A stretch of 64,000 nt of DNA from Vescimonas cirricatena. Lineage in GTDB: Bacteria > Bacillota > Clostridia > Oscillospirales > Oscillospiraceae. Both the position numbers and the translations under genes were made by a program. The stretch lies in assembly GCF_020687045.1 (NCBI RefSeq), contig NZ_JAJEPW010000001.1, positions 1 to 64,000 on the forward strand, in the 5' to 3' direction. This document shows, one piece after another, positions 41,201-47,945 of the stretch (positions within the stretch are counted from its first letter, which is position 1; every line of letters starts with the position of its first letter). Below the pieces are notes generated by a model that saw only the letters and a program-made list of their open reading frames with translations, was not told the DNA's origin and did not search any database.

Positions 41201-43819
41201 AAGCAGGGCTTTCAGGATTGGGTATGGCGTGATCCCGCAAGACGGGAAAAGCTGGTGCGGCTGTATAACGAAAAGTTCAACTCAATTCGCCCCCGTGAAT
41301 ACGATGGAAGCCACATTGTTTTTAGTGGCATAAACCCTGAAATTACACTCAGGGAACATCAGAAAAATGCGGTTGCCCATATCCTTTACGGCGGGAATAC
41401 CTTATTGGCACACGCTGTGGGTGCGGGCAAGACCTTTGAAATGACTGCCGCCGCTATGGAGTCCAAGCGGCTCGGACTGTGTAATAAGTCCCTTTTTGTT
41501 GTCCCCAATCACTTGACAGAACAGTGGGCGGCGGAGTTCTTACAGCTTTATCCTGCGGCGAATATCTTGGTCGCTACGAAAAAAGATTTTGAGATGAAGA
41601 ACCGTAAACGGTTCTGCGGCAGGATTGCAACAGGCGACTACGACGCTGTAATCATCGGTCACAGTCAGTTCGAAAAAATACCGATGAGTATTGAAAGACA
41701 AAGAGCTGTTTTACAGCAACAGCTTGATGATATTGTCGAGGGAATTGCGGATATAAAGAGAAACCGTGGCGACAGGTTTTCCGTCAAGCAGCTTGAAAAG
41801 ACGAAAAAATCCCTGCAAACGAAGCTGGAAAAATTAAACGATCAATCAAGAAAGGATGATGTCGTAACCTTTGAAGAACTCGGTATAGACAGGCTTTTCA
41901 TAGATGAAAGTCATTATTACAAGAATCTGTATCTCTATACAAAAATGCGGAATGTAGGTGGTATCGCCCAGACGGAAGCGCAGAAATCTTCCGACCTTTT
42001 TACGAAGTGCCGCTACTTGGACGAGATTACCGGAGGGCGTGGCGTTGTATTTGCAACGGGTACGCCGATCTCTAACTCAATGGTAGAACTTTATACCATA
42101 CAGCGGTATTTGCAGTACCGAACGCTGCAAGAACACGATTTGCAGCACTTTGACGCTTGGGCTTCCAGCTTTGGCGAGACGGTCACGGCGGTAGAACTTA
42201 CACCCGAAGGAACGGGATACAGAGCGAAAACACGCTTTGCGAAATTCAATAATCTGCCCGAACTGATGGCGATGTTCAAGCAGGTGGCAGACATCAAAAC
42301 CGCAGATATGCTCGATCTTCCCGTACCGGAAGTGGAGTATCATAACATCGCCGTGAAGCCGTCGCAGGTGCAAAAAGATATGGTCGCCTCTCTCGGCGAA
42401 CGAGCTGAAAAGATAAGGGGCGGCGGTATAGATTCCAGCGTGGACAATATGCTGAAAGTTACAAACGACGGGCGGAAGCTCGCCCTTGACCAGCGAATGA
42501 TGAATCCAATGTTACCCGATGAGGAAGGCAGTAAAGTCAACGCCTGCGTATACGAAGTATTCCGTATATGGGAGGAAAACAGCGATAAAAAGCTGACGCA
42601 GCTTCTCTTTTGCGACCTTTCCACTCCAAAGGGAGCAGGCGAATTTTCCGTCTATACGGATATACGACAGAAGCTGATCGAGCGTGGTATTCCCGAATTG
42701 GAAATCAAGTTTATCCACGAAGCGGATACCGAAGTCAAAAAGCAGGAGCTATTCAAAAAGGTGCGCCGTGGCGAAGTGCGAATCCTGATGGGCAGTACCC
42801 AGAAAATGGGTGCGGGGACGAATGTGCAGAACAAGATCATTGCTTCCCACGACCTTGACTGCCCGTGGCGACCTGCCGATCTGGAGCAGCGTGCCGGACG
42901 GACGGTGCGGCAGGGCAACGAAAACCCGAAGGTCGGTCTGTACCGATATGTTACGGAAGGGACTTTTGACGCATACTGCTGGCAGCTCGTAGAGGGCAAG
43001 CAGAAGTTCGCAAGTCAGATTATGACGAGCAAATCGCCCGTGCGTTCCTGTGAAGATGTGGACGCTACTGCTCTCTCTTATGCAGAGATCAAAATGCTTG
43101 CGGCGGACAATCCGCACATCAAGGAGAAAATGGACTTGGATATTCAGGTGCAGAAACTGCGCCTTTTGAAGTCCAATTATCTCTCCGAAAAATATGAGCT
43201 GGAGGACAAAATCATCAAATATTACCCGACAACAATCGCCCGGATAAAAGAGACGATTGCGGGGCTGGAAAAGGATAGATCTCTTGCAAAAGAACACCCG
43301 AAACCTCTTGACGATACCTTTATAGGGATTGAGGTTAAGGGTGTTTCTTATTCCGAAAAAGCGGAAGGCGGACAGAAAATCATTGACGCCTGCAAAGAGA
43401 TGACCTCGCCTGATCCCGTCCCTCTCGGCAAGTACAGAGGCTTTGATTTGGAGCTTTCCTTTGATACCTTTGAGAAAGCCTATCAGGTAAAAATCAAGGG
43501 CAGTCTTTCCCGTTCCGTTTCTTTAGGCACGGACGCTATCGGCAATATTACCCGAATCGACAATGCCATTGAGAAAATTCCTGAACAGCTGGAGGCAAAA
43601 AGCAGGGAGCTTTCAACCCTCGAACAGCAATTTGCTACTGCGAAAGCAGAGGTTGAAAAACCGTTTGACAAGGAAGAAGAACTGACCGAAAAGACAAATC
43701 GCCTCAATGTCTTAAACGGCTTGCTCAATGTAGACAAGCGGGAAAATGAGTTGGTGGACGGTGCGCCTGATGAGGGCGACAGCGTACCCGCTCCAAAGGA
43801 AAGAGCTTATGAGAGATAA
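35204..43819 (+). CDS. Giant polyvalent ArdC-N / MutS-I-like / N6-methylase / SNF2 helicase protein
   Basis: A 2871-residue protein. Residues ~20-90 resemble ArdC N-terminal ssDNA-binding domains (QNWQAFLRCACRNYRLRCDE, QRPDATAVLEIERW). Residues ~270-400 are low-complexity and overlap tnpV. Residues ~982-1080 resemble the MutS mismatch-recognition domain I (LVLYQVGDFFEAYGADAQ, TQMCGFPANRLETYINMLLD). Residues ~1368-1500 form an N6-adenine methylase (FYTPPVV, EPSCGIGNF, GNVPFGD in place of NPPY). Residues ~2040-2600 form an SNF2 helicase (HAVGAGKTFEM, DESHYYKN, RAGRTVRQGN). Such proteins are thought to protect and process the incoming element. All catalytic helicase motifs are present. Confidence 0.9.
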   Translation: MARKYDLISEMYRRTAHAVVSDVQNWQAFLRCACRNYRLRCDEQLLIYAQRPDATAVLEIERWNDKFGRWVNRGAKGIAVFEDADRSRQRLIHYFDISDTHESRYSRPVPIWDMKPEYTDDVIESLENTFGELENKDSLADAVMSAAKNAAEDNIPDYLSDLMYAADDSFLYGLSEDMITSMYRKAVTNSVAYMMMTRLGIDTEPYFESEDFSVITNFNTPEAFNALGIATSDIAEMGLGEISRTILALDRNNRIIADRGKPDYNKAEKTSERSFDNERNHIHNAGRLQPAELNNAGTAGGDFRQIRSDETEVSQGTPQNPVLQSSDELYPDGAFGGGRTDGDETGRNPDEADGSAGGLDREPESGGYDEVGTGNEQLEEQSTGDRESGSNLRLDYYDRRHEDTSLPFFGGDDTIREILGITPHLKASKDEICAFYESNPDNAVRTEYIKGIFNNDYTEVILSDGRRVGYKTWQNVLQLWEGSYLSRTKQSFYDWGVIAQHFEAMRLLGELQDTMKPLPSVDGQLNFMETQAEEKTSAFSFSQEIIDAVLTRGSGVSEGKFRIFEQFEKSLSAKENVDFLKDEYGWGGSYPVITGTGIDEQHDGKGILISKGIGDDKPHIRLNWNQVEKRIKELIRLDRYLNPKEKEIYPQWLEKQEERRAELAEEQRNREILSSAPSENNTAVSKSFEYNGYHFEPTGILSARRTLKEISNETISNNTLGMSAYEGATHPYSYEEFYNAANSSSADIFKCVENGRLYIPGENELFEYTGNFNPILSIEQSETPENSAYAYHLGDTVYMGADEYEILSFNDERVVLHDVQFPLFQKEMDRAEFDRKVRENPMNDHLKVKELPSEEKTDEAPAFDIGMGYLGNGLTVWNRAVEESGDYQTIAHISDEGEIHYYVDGLPEDVVARIEQAAAQEQQKSLFAASYQVGDRVYLDGKPFEITRVDDWNVELMDRSEQNPQPRLESKDNFMQLVQQNERSNRFTDAYREYGEIKEENPDSLVLYQVGDFFEAYGADAQTVSEALELNLTSRFIGNNQRTQMCGFPANRLETYINMLLDRGFDVAVSAAENGERNTRNIVSSNKEDPVQSQPVGRIEYLDEDGNIIHTDEYTSEYQFKKDIEEESSFGTRLRFYVYRDAEGKTIDQTFITKQDTPLNVYEIIDSPYLVKDRTENALPPDERFFVIETDEGYAIWDDLTEAIYIDDEGVSEEFKSEWQANDYLEQVKKSVSEKEAAGQLEPEQKEAKPLTPAFVQPKRSRVQTFDLHPEIPLSERHTFDLASHEVPEAGKKERFRRNMEAIRVLKECEFENRFATPEEQEILSQYVGWGGIPEAFDENNSSWADEFIELYTALSPDEYESARASTLTAFYTPPVVISSIYKAMEQMGFREGNILEPSCGIGNFIGMLPQSMQNSKIYGVEIDKISAGIAQQLYQKTSIAAQPFEEANIPDSFFDAVIGNVPFGDIRVNDRRYNKHNFLIHDYFFAKSLDKLRPGGVMALITSKGTMDKESPAVRKYIAQRADLLGAIRLPNNTFKGNAGTEVVSDILILQKRDRLIDLEPEWVHLNTDENGVKMNTYFVDHPEMVLGEWKTVSGRFGEEDTVVPYENADLAELLEEAISNIHAEITDYEVDEELTEEDNSIPADPEVRNFSYTVVDDKIYYRENSRMAPVDVSATAENRIKGMIAIRDCVRNLIEMQTADYPDYEVEKEQQKLNELYDTFSKKYGLINSRANVSAFSQDSSFALLSALEVLDENGELERKADMFTKRTIKPHTPVTSVDTVSEALAVSMGEKACVDMEYMCSLTGKTEQEIYEELKGVIFLNPMYGYGGSDEQKYLMADEYLSGNVREKLAWAKKSAEVYPEDYNINVEALEKVQPKDLTASEIFVQLGTTWLPEEIAQQFMYEFLDTPVYARWNIKVHYSKLTGEWNVEGKSYDRGNLKAYNTYGTKRVNAYKIIEDTLNMKDVRVFDYIEDDEGKKKAVLNKKETAIAQSKQELIKQGFQDWVWRDPARREKLVRLYNEKFNSIRPREYDGSHIVFSGINPEITLREHQKNAVAHILYGGNTLLAHAVGAGKTFEMTAAAMESKRLGLCNKSLFVVPNHLTEQWAAEFLQLYPAANILVATKKDFEMKNRKRFCGRIATGDYDAVIIGHSQFEKIPMSIERQRAVLQQQLDDIVEGIADIKRNRGDRFSVKQLEKTKKSLQTKLEKLNDQSRKDDVVTFEELGIDRLFIDESHYYKNLYLYTKMRNVGGIAQTEAQKSSDLFTKCRYLDEITGGRGVVFATGTPISNSMVELYTIQRYLQYRTLQEHDLQHFDAWASSFGETVTAVELTPEGTGYRAKTRFAKFNNLPELMAMFKQVADIKTADMLDLPVPEVEYHNIAVKPSQVQKDMVASLGERAEKIRGGGIDSSVDNMLKVTNDGRKLALDQRMMNPMLPDEEGSKVNACVYEVFRIWEENSDKKLTQLLFCDLSTPKGAGEFSVYTDIRQKLIERGIPELEIKFIHEADTEVKKQELFKKVRRGEVRILMGSTQKMGAGTNVQNKIIASHDLDCPWRPADLEQRAGRTVRQGNENPKVGLYRYVTEGTFDAYCWQLVEGKQKFASQIMTSKSPVRSCEDVDATALSYAEIKMLAADNPHIKEKMDLDIQVQKLRLLKSNYLSEKYELEDKIIKYYPTTIARIKETIAGLEKDRSLAKEHPKPLDDTFIGIEVKGVSYSEKAEGGQKIIDACKEMTSPDPVPLGKYRGFDLELSFDTFEKAYQVKIKGSLSRSVSLGTDAIGNITRIDNAIEKIPEQLEAKSRELSTLEQQFATAKAEVEKPFDKEEELTEKTNRLNVLNGLLNVDKRENELVDGAPDEGDSVPAPKERAYER
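36033..36386 (+). CDS. tnpV: TnpV family protein overprinted in the +1 frame of the giant helicase
   Basis: ATG 36033 is preceded by AAAGGAG with an 8-base gap. The 117-residue product (GDYNLPNLTMPEQPEGILGR, RRKFLKEHHKIRYYNLL, LTESLKAADMMKWVQGMNN, VQEIVKAEVIFA) matches the transposon-encoded TnpV family along its whole length. It lies entirely within the helicase frame, shifted by one base. There the helicase reads a Gly/Glu/Asp-rich linker, as expected if tnpV is the constrained frame. TnpV's role is unknown. Because both the ribosome site and the protein family are recognisable, I consider it a real gene. Confidence 0.8.
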   Translation: MSEITYTMQGDYNLPNLTMPEQPEGILGRYAQMRRKFLKEHHKIRYYNLLTSCTLTEHLAEVEQTAMKLEETLMKQMAAQEGLTESLKAADMMKWVQGMNNLRNRVQEIVKAEVIFA

Positions 43820-43826
43820 CCTTTTT

Positions 43827-43858
43827 GCGGTATGGGAGAAGTCTCATACCGCCTTTAC
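43827..43858 (+). terminator. Hairpin after the helicase gene
   Basis: GCGGTATG (43827-43834) pairs with CATACCGC (43845-43852), followed by CTTTAC. It is a weak but clear stem at the helicase/cargo boundary. Confidence 0.55.
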
Positions 43859-43860
43859 AT

Positions 43861-43903
43861 ATCACGGCAAGGTGGAAAAAGACACAATTCTGTGATATAA
43901 TAA
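43861..43903 (+). promoter_or_regulatory. Promoter cassette, copy 1
   Basis: A 43-base block beginning ATCACGGCAAGGTGGAAAAA and ending GTGATATAATAA is 40/43 identical to 44423-44465. It has TATAAT (43896-43901) with a weak -35 (TGGAAA, 17-base spacer). ATATCAC (43859-43865) and GTGATAT (43892-43898) form an inverted repeat flanking it, a possible operator. It precedes the AT-rich gene at 43953. Confidence 0.6.
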
Positions 43904-43952
43904 TCAAAATACAAATTGATATTTGTGGAAAACAAAACGGGAGAATTATTAT

Positions 43953-44297
43953 ATGACGATAGAAGAAATGTTTGGAGATTTATACTCCATTGATATTATG
44001 GCAGAAAAGAAAACAGGAGAAATTGTACTGTTCTTGATTTGCTATGGTTTTATTGATGGAGAAGAAAAAACTCAAAGAGCATTGTTGACTAAAATTGAAG
44101 CATATTTGAAGTATACTAAGAGTGCAGAATTTCAAAATGAATATTTGAAATGTCCAATTATTTTACGAGTTACTTTTAAAGAAAAACCAGACCAACTTAT
44201 ATTAGACTTATTAAAAAATAGTCAGTCATGGATTATGGAATATGATGTAACATTGGAAGTAGAAATCAACAACAAGACAATAAAACTTCTGCCGTAA
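43953..44297 (+). CDS. DUF6572-like protein (AT-rich cargo)
   Basis: A 114-residue protein from ATG 43953 (GGGAG nine bases before). It contains SIDIMAEKKTGEIVLFLICY and LLTKIEAYLKYTKSAEFQNE, resembling DUF6572 proteins often found near toxin immunity or cargo genes. Much more AT-rich than the backbone. It has its own promoter cassette, copied ahead of the next gene, and a shared terminator at 44377-44420. The family call is tentative. Confidence 0.6.
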   Translation: MTIEEMFGDLYSIDIMAEKKTGEIVLFLICYGFIDGEEKTQRALLTKIEAYLKYTKSAEFQNEYLKCPIILRVTFKEKPDQLILDLLKNSQSWIMEYDVTLEVEINNKTIKLLP

Positions 44298-44376
44298 AGG
44301 CACTAACAAATCCTAAGTTGTCGAGATAAATGGCTTACAGCTTGCAAAACAAATCGTTCTAAAAACTGAACATCTT

Positions 44377-44420
44377 TTTTACATAGCCGCTCGGTTTTAC
44401 AAAAAATCAGGCGGCTATAT
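44377..44420 (+). terminator. Repeated terminator, copy 1 (left edge of cargo block)
   Basis: ACATAGCCGCTCGGTTTT followed by ACAAAAAATCAGGCGGCTAT forms a stem (ATAGCCGC with GCGGCTAT). The copy at 47219-47262 is almost identical. The pair brackets the cargo genes at 44513-47194. Confidence 0.65.
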
Positions 44421-44422
44421 CT

Positions 44423-44465
44423 ATCACGGCAAGGTGGAAAAAGACATAGTGCTGTGATATAATAA
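44423..44465 (+). promoter_or_regulatory. Promoter cassette, copy 2
   Basis: Same 43-base block as 43861-43903 with three changes; TATAAT at 44458-44463. It precedes the alpha/beta hydrolase gene by about 50 bases. Confidence 0.6.
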
Positions 44466-44512
44466 AGTGGCTCTTTGAGAGTCAATGTCAAGAAAACTGA
44501 GGTTATTTTCCT

Positions 44513-45139
44513 ATGAAAAATATTTTGATTCACGGCTTGGGACAAATCAGTAAGGATTGGGATACCATTAAAAATGAGTTGGAAACGAGGGGAATTTCCT
44601 CTGTCGCTCCTGATTTATTTGACCTTGCAAAAGGTAAGGAGTTAGACTATAACACTGTTTATCAGGCGTTCAGTAGACTATGTGATTCACACCAAGATCG
44701 TCTGAATCTTTGCGGGCTTTCGCTTGGGGGATTACTTGCGCTCAATTATGCTATTGAACATCCGAAGAAAATAAACTCTCTTGTTTTGATCGGAACGCCG
44801 TTTGAGATACCGAAAGGACTGCTGAAATTTCAAAATATTGTATTTAGATTTATGCCCAAAGCCGTATTTCAGAATATGGGCGTAAGCAAAAAAGATTTTA
44901 TTCGTTTGAGCAAATCAATGGTTGATTTCAATTTTATGGATTCGGCGACAGCGCTTGATTGTCCCGCCCTTATTCTTTGCGGCGCAAAGGATAAAACGAA
45001 TATGGGGAGTGCGAAGCGATTTCACGAAGCAATGAAAAACAGCAAACTGGTTGTTGTAGATGATTCCGGTCACGAAGTCAACAAAGATAATCCGAATGAG
45101 TTGGTCAGTATTTTACAAGACTTTTGGGCAGAAAGATAG
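44513..45139 (+). CDS. Alpha/beta hydrolase (cargo)
   Basis: A 208-residue hydrolase. NILIHGLGQISKDWD holds the oxyanion HG motif, LCGLSLGGLLALNYA the nucleophile Ser (GLSLGG, near residue 71), ILCGAKDKTN the acid Asp and DDSGHEVNKDNP the His. All catalytic residues are present. The substrate is unknown. First gene of an AT-rich cargo operon, with three short intergenic gaps to the following genes. Confidence 0.85.
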   Translation: MKNILIHGLGQISKDWDTIKNELETRGISSVAPDLFDLAKGKELDYNTVYQAFSRLCDSHQDRLNLCGLSLGGLLALNYAIEHPKKINSLVLIGTPFEIPKGLLKFQNIVFRFMPKAVFQNMGVSKKDFIRLSKSMVDFNFMDSATALDCPALILCGAKDKTNMGSAKRFHEAMKNSKLVVVDDSGHEVNKDNPNELVSILQDFWAER

Positions 45140-45156
45140 AGATGGGGTTTTTAATA

Positions 45157-45576
45157 ATGAATGAGAGAGAAAACATTATCCGTTTATGGTTTGATATGTG
45201 GCTGAAGCAGCAGGATTTAGGTATAGATGATATTTTTACAGAAGATGTGGTTTATACAGAAAGCTGGAGTCCAAAATATCAGGATCGAAAAACTGTTAAG
45301 CACTGGTTTGACGAGTGGAATACACGGGGCAAAGTCCTTATTTGGGACATTAAGCAGTTTTTCCATAAAGGTAATCAGACTATCGTGGAATGGTACTTCA
45401 AAAATGAAATGAACGCTGGAAGCATAGAAGAATTTGACGGCATTTCACTTGTAGAGTGGACGGATGATAACAAAATTAAGTCTTTAAAAGAATTTGGCTG
45501 CAACCGTAATAACTATAATCCGTATCAATATGGCGATCAACCTCGATTTAGAGATGAAAAGGCAAATTGGTTTTGA
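45157..45576 (+). CDS. NTF2/SnoaL-like protein (cargo)
   Basis: A 139-residue protein, start ATG 45157 (MNERENIIRLWFDMWLKQQD) with GGGG upstream; ATG 45142 is an alternative. The pattern DIFTEDVVYTESWSPKYQDR, VKHWFDEWNTRG, TIVEWYFKNEMN fits the cone-shaped SnoaL-like fold. These proteins bind or transform small hydrophobic molecules; the ligand here is unknown. Confidence 0.7.
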   Translation: MNERENIIRLWFDMWLKQQDLGIDDIFTEDVVYTESWSPKYQDRKTVKHWFDEWNTRGKVLIWDIKQFFHKGNQTIVEWYFKNEMNAGSIEEFDGISLVEWTDDNKIKSLKEFGCNRNNYNPYQYGDQPRFRDEKANWF

Positions 45577-45639
45577 TATGTTGATTATCGTGGTAGATTT
45601 CCGTCACGAATTTAATAAAGGAAATATGGAGACAGAAAG

Positions 45640-46023
45640 ATGGAATATATAGTAGATGATAAAAAACTGGACGCATTTACCTTTATTGCGTTCGTCAAAC
45701 AAGTATGGCAAGGCAATTATGATATTGAAAAAACACAGTGTGCATTGTCTCAGACAATCAATATTACTGCTTATGAAAATGAGGCACTGATTGGCTGCTT
45801 GCGTATTCTTACAGACGGATATTATTTCGGTACGATTACAGAGTTGCTCGTCCTTCCTGAATATCAAAAACAGGGAGTCGGCAGTAAACTCTTGCAACTT
45901 GCAAAGGATAATACCCCTACTATGCTGTATTTTGGAGCGCAGCCGGGGATAGAAAAGTTTTACGAAAAGAATGGTTGCAAAAGAAGCTTGCAGTCCTATG
46001 TGATCGAAAAGGAACGGTCATAA
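45640..46023 (+). CDS. GNAT acetyltransferase (cargo)
   Basis: A 127-residue GNAT. The acetyl-CoA pyrophosphate loop reads LPEYQKQGVGSKLLQLAK (Q-x-x-G-x-G/A type) after strand ITELLVL. The C-terminus IEKFYEKNGCKRSLQSYVI is the usual beta-alpha end. No Cna-type antibiotic signature. A second GNAT follows 23 bases later, so they may have arisen or travelled together. Confidence 0.85.
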   Translation: MEYIVDDKKLDAFTFIAFVKQVWQGNYDIEKTQCALSQTINITAYENEALIGCLRILTDGYYFGTITELLVLPEYQKQGVGSKLLQLAKDNTPTMLYFGAQPGIEKFYEKNGCKRSLQSYVIEKERS

Positions 46024-46046
46024 CGAAAATTTACGAGGTGCTTAGT

Positions 46047-46481
46047 ATGGAAGTCAAAAAAATAGATGATACTCAAATTACAAATGCCATTGACTTGATT
46101 TGGCAAACTTTTTTACAATTTGAGGCTCCCGATTATTCTGAAGAAGGAGTTAAGTCGTTTCAGGATTTTATTGAGAACAAAGAGATCATCAAAACATTAG
46201 AATTTTGGGGCGCTTATGACGAAGAAGAACTAAAGGGAGTTATCGCAACAAACGAAAACCGGAAGCATATCTGTTGCTTTTTTGTGAAAGCACAGTATCA
46301 AAGACAAGGCATTGGTAGAAAGTTGTGGGACTTCCTACGAGAAAATAGTTCAAGCAAAACCATTACAGTAAATTCTTCTCCGTATGCAGTTCCCGTCTAT
46401 CATAAACTGGGTTTCGTAGATATTGATACGGAGCAACTTTCGGATGGCATACGATATACACCTATGCAATTTATAAAATGA
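46047..46481 (+). CDS. GNAT acetyltransferase, second copy (cargo)
   Basis: A 144-residue GNAT from ATG 46047 (GAGGTG upstream). The acetyl-CoA loop is VKAQYQRQGIGRKLWDFLRE and the C-terminal motif is SSPYAVPVYHKLGFVDID. It is not close to the first GNAT in sequence, so this is a different subfamily. Substrate unknown. Confidence 0.85.
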   Translation: MEVKKIDDTQITNAIDLIWQTFLQFEAPDYSEEGVKSFQDFIENKEIIKTLEFWGAYDEEELKGVIATNENRKHICCFFVKAQYQRQGIGRKLWDFLRENSSSKTITVNSSPYAVPVYHKLGFVDIDTEQLSDGIRYTPMQFIK

Positions 46482-46565
46482 TTGATTTGAGAGAGGTGAT
46501 TTGTAGGTGAAACGCTGCATTGTAGTAACCGAAATAGTCTAAAATAAAATATCAGGAGGTTAATA

Positions 46566-47194
46566 ATGGCTATTTCGGAAACTAAAATCTATCCTCGTAC
46601 CGGGGACAAACAAACGGTATACTTAAAGAGCGTAGTAAAAAATCCAAACATTATTGTTGGCGATTATACGATGTATAATGATTTCGTAAATGATCCAACG
46701 GATTTTGAAAAAATAATGTTCTGTACCACTATCCTATCAATCACGATAGACTGATTATTGGGAAATTTTGCTCTATTGCGTGTGGTGCAAAGTTTATTTT
46801 CACGAGTGCTAATCACACTTTGAAGTCATTGTCTACTTATCCTTTCCCATTGTTTTTTGAAGAATGGGGACTGGACAAAAGCAATGTGACAGATTCGTGG
46901 GATAATAAGGGAGACATTGTTATCGGAAATGATGTATGGATTGGATATGAAGCTGTTATTATGTCTGGTGTTACCATTGGTGATGGAGCAATCATTGGTA
47001 CTCGGGCAGTAGTAACGAAAGATGTACCGCCTTACACGATTGTAGGCGGTGTACCCGCACGACAAATCAGAAAGAGATTTTCTGAAGATACCATATCATC
47101 ATTATTGGATATTAGATGGTGGGATTGGTCGGAGAAAAAAATTAAAAAAAATATTCCCGCCATTCAAACGGGAAGCATTGATGACCTAAAGTAA
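46566..47194 (+). pseudogene. Vat/CatB-related (xenobiotic) acetyltransferase, frameshifted
   Basis: Reading from ATG 46566 gives an XAT-family start (KIYPRTGDKQTVYLK, NIIVGDYTMYNDF) that breaks at an A6 run (46708-46713). Adding one A restores a 209-residue protein with NNVLYHYPINHDRLIIGKFC, IGNDVWIGYEAVIMSGVTIG (hexapeptide repeats) and GGVPARQIRKRF. The full length is right for the family that includes streptogramin and chloramphenicol acetyltransferases. Either a real one-base deletion or a homopolymer sequencing error. An 11-codon remnant and a GGAGG site precede it. Confidence 0.8.
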
Positions 47195-47218
47195 TAGGAC
47201 TTACCGAATAACAAATAT

Positions 47219-47262
47219 CTTTACATAGCCGCTTGGTTTTCAAAAAATCAAGCGGCTATATT
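47219..47262 (+). terminator. Repeated terminator, copy 2 (right edge of cargo block)
   Basis: ACATAGCCGCTTGGTTTTCA then AAAAATCAAGCGGCTATATTTTT: stem ATAGCCGCTTG/CAAGCGGCTAT, followed by TTTTT. Near-identical to 44377-44420. Confidence 0.8.
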
Positions 47263-47285
47263 TTTGTTTAAGGAGGTGTTCGCTT

Positions 47286-47615
47286 ATGGGCGAAACAGAC
47301 TACAATGCCCTGCTTTACGACAAGATGAAAGCGGAGCAGGACAAGTACAAAGACTGGCTGCTTTCACAGCCGCCGGAGGAAATTCTGAATCATACCTACG
47401 AGTACACGATGAGAGAGGACATCGTGATGTGTATGGAAGAAATGGAGCTTTCTCCGAAACAGGCAAAGGCATTGCTTCGCTCCCCCTGTCCGCTTGATGA
47501 TGTCTATAAAGAGTTTAGGGACAGAGAAGTTGAGCATATGGATACCATTCGGGATTCCATCGAAACAAGGGCAAACGATGTACTCAAACGGGACAAAAAC
47601 AGAGAAAGCAGGTAA
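47286..47615 (+). CDS. DUF3848-like ICE protein
   Basis: A 109-residue acidic protein (MGETDYNALLYDKMKAEQDK, LLSQPPEEILNHTYEYTMRE, LLRSPCPLDDVYKEFRD), starting with AGGAGG upstream. The PPEEIL-x-H-x-YEYT and CPL-DDV blocks match DUF3848, common in Tn1549-like elements, function unknown. It ends RESR, coded by the AGCAGG that serves as the next gene's ribosome site. Confidence 0.75.
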   Translation: MGETDYNALLYDKMKAEQDKYKDWLLSQPPEEILNHTYEYTMREDIVMCMEEMELSPKQAKALLRSPCPLDDVYKEFRDREVEHMDTIRDSIETRANDVLKRDKNRESR

Positions 47616-47620
47616 GAAAA

Positions 47621-47944
47621 ATGGTACACAAATTAAAAACAATCCGTGGGGATATGCTGGTACTTCAATGCCAACTTGAAAGGGAACTAATTCGATATGT
47701 ACGGCGGTATCTCTGCCAGCCGCAGGCAACAATCATCACAAACGATAAGCAGTTTGCTTTTATGTGCGAGTTGTATGACTATGTGGAGAATACGGAGTTT
47801 CCGCCTGAAATGGTAAGCTCCCTTATGAAAACAAAAAATGTTTTGGAGCTGTCTTGGGACGAGTGGATGATGAATATTGAGGTGGACGATATGGAAGATT
47901 CCATCGAAAAAGTCGCAGAACTTCTCAGGGAAAGGAAGATTTGA
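47621..47944 (+). CDS. Small ICE protein of unknown function
   Basis: A 107-residue protein starting five bases after the preceding stop. Helical, Leu/Glu-rich, with LERELIRYVRRYLCQPQATI and an acidic C-terminus (DDMEDSIEKVAELLRER). It overlaps nothing but is one base from the toprim gene. No domain recognised. Confidence 0.6.
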   Translation: MVHKLKTIRGDMLVLQCQLERELIRYVRRYLCQPQATIITNDKQFAFMCELYDYVENTEFPPEMVSSLMKTKNVLELSWDEWMMNIEVDDMEDSIEKVAELLRERKI

Positions 47945-47945
47945 T

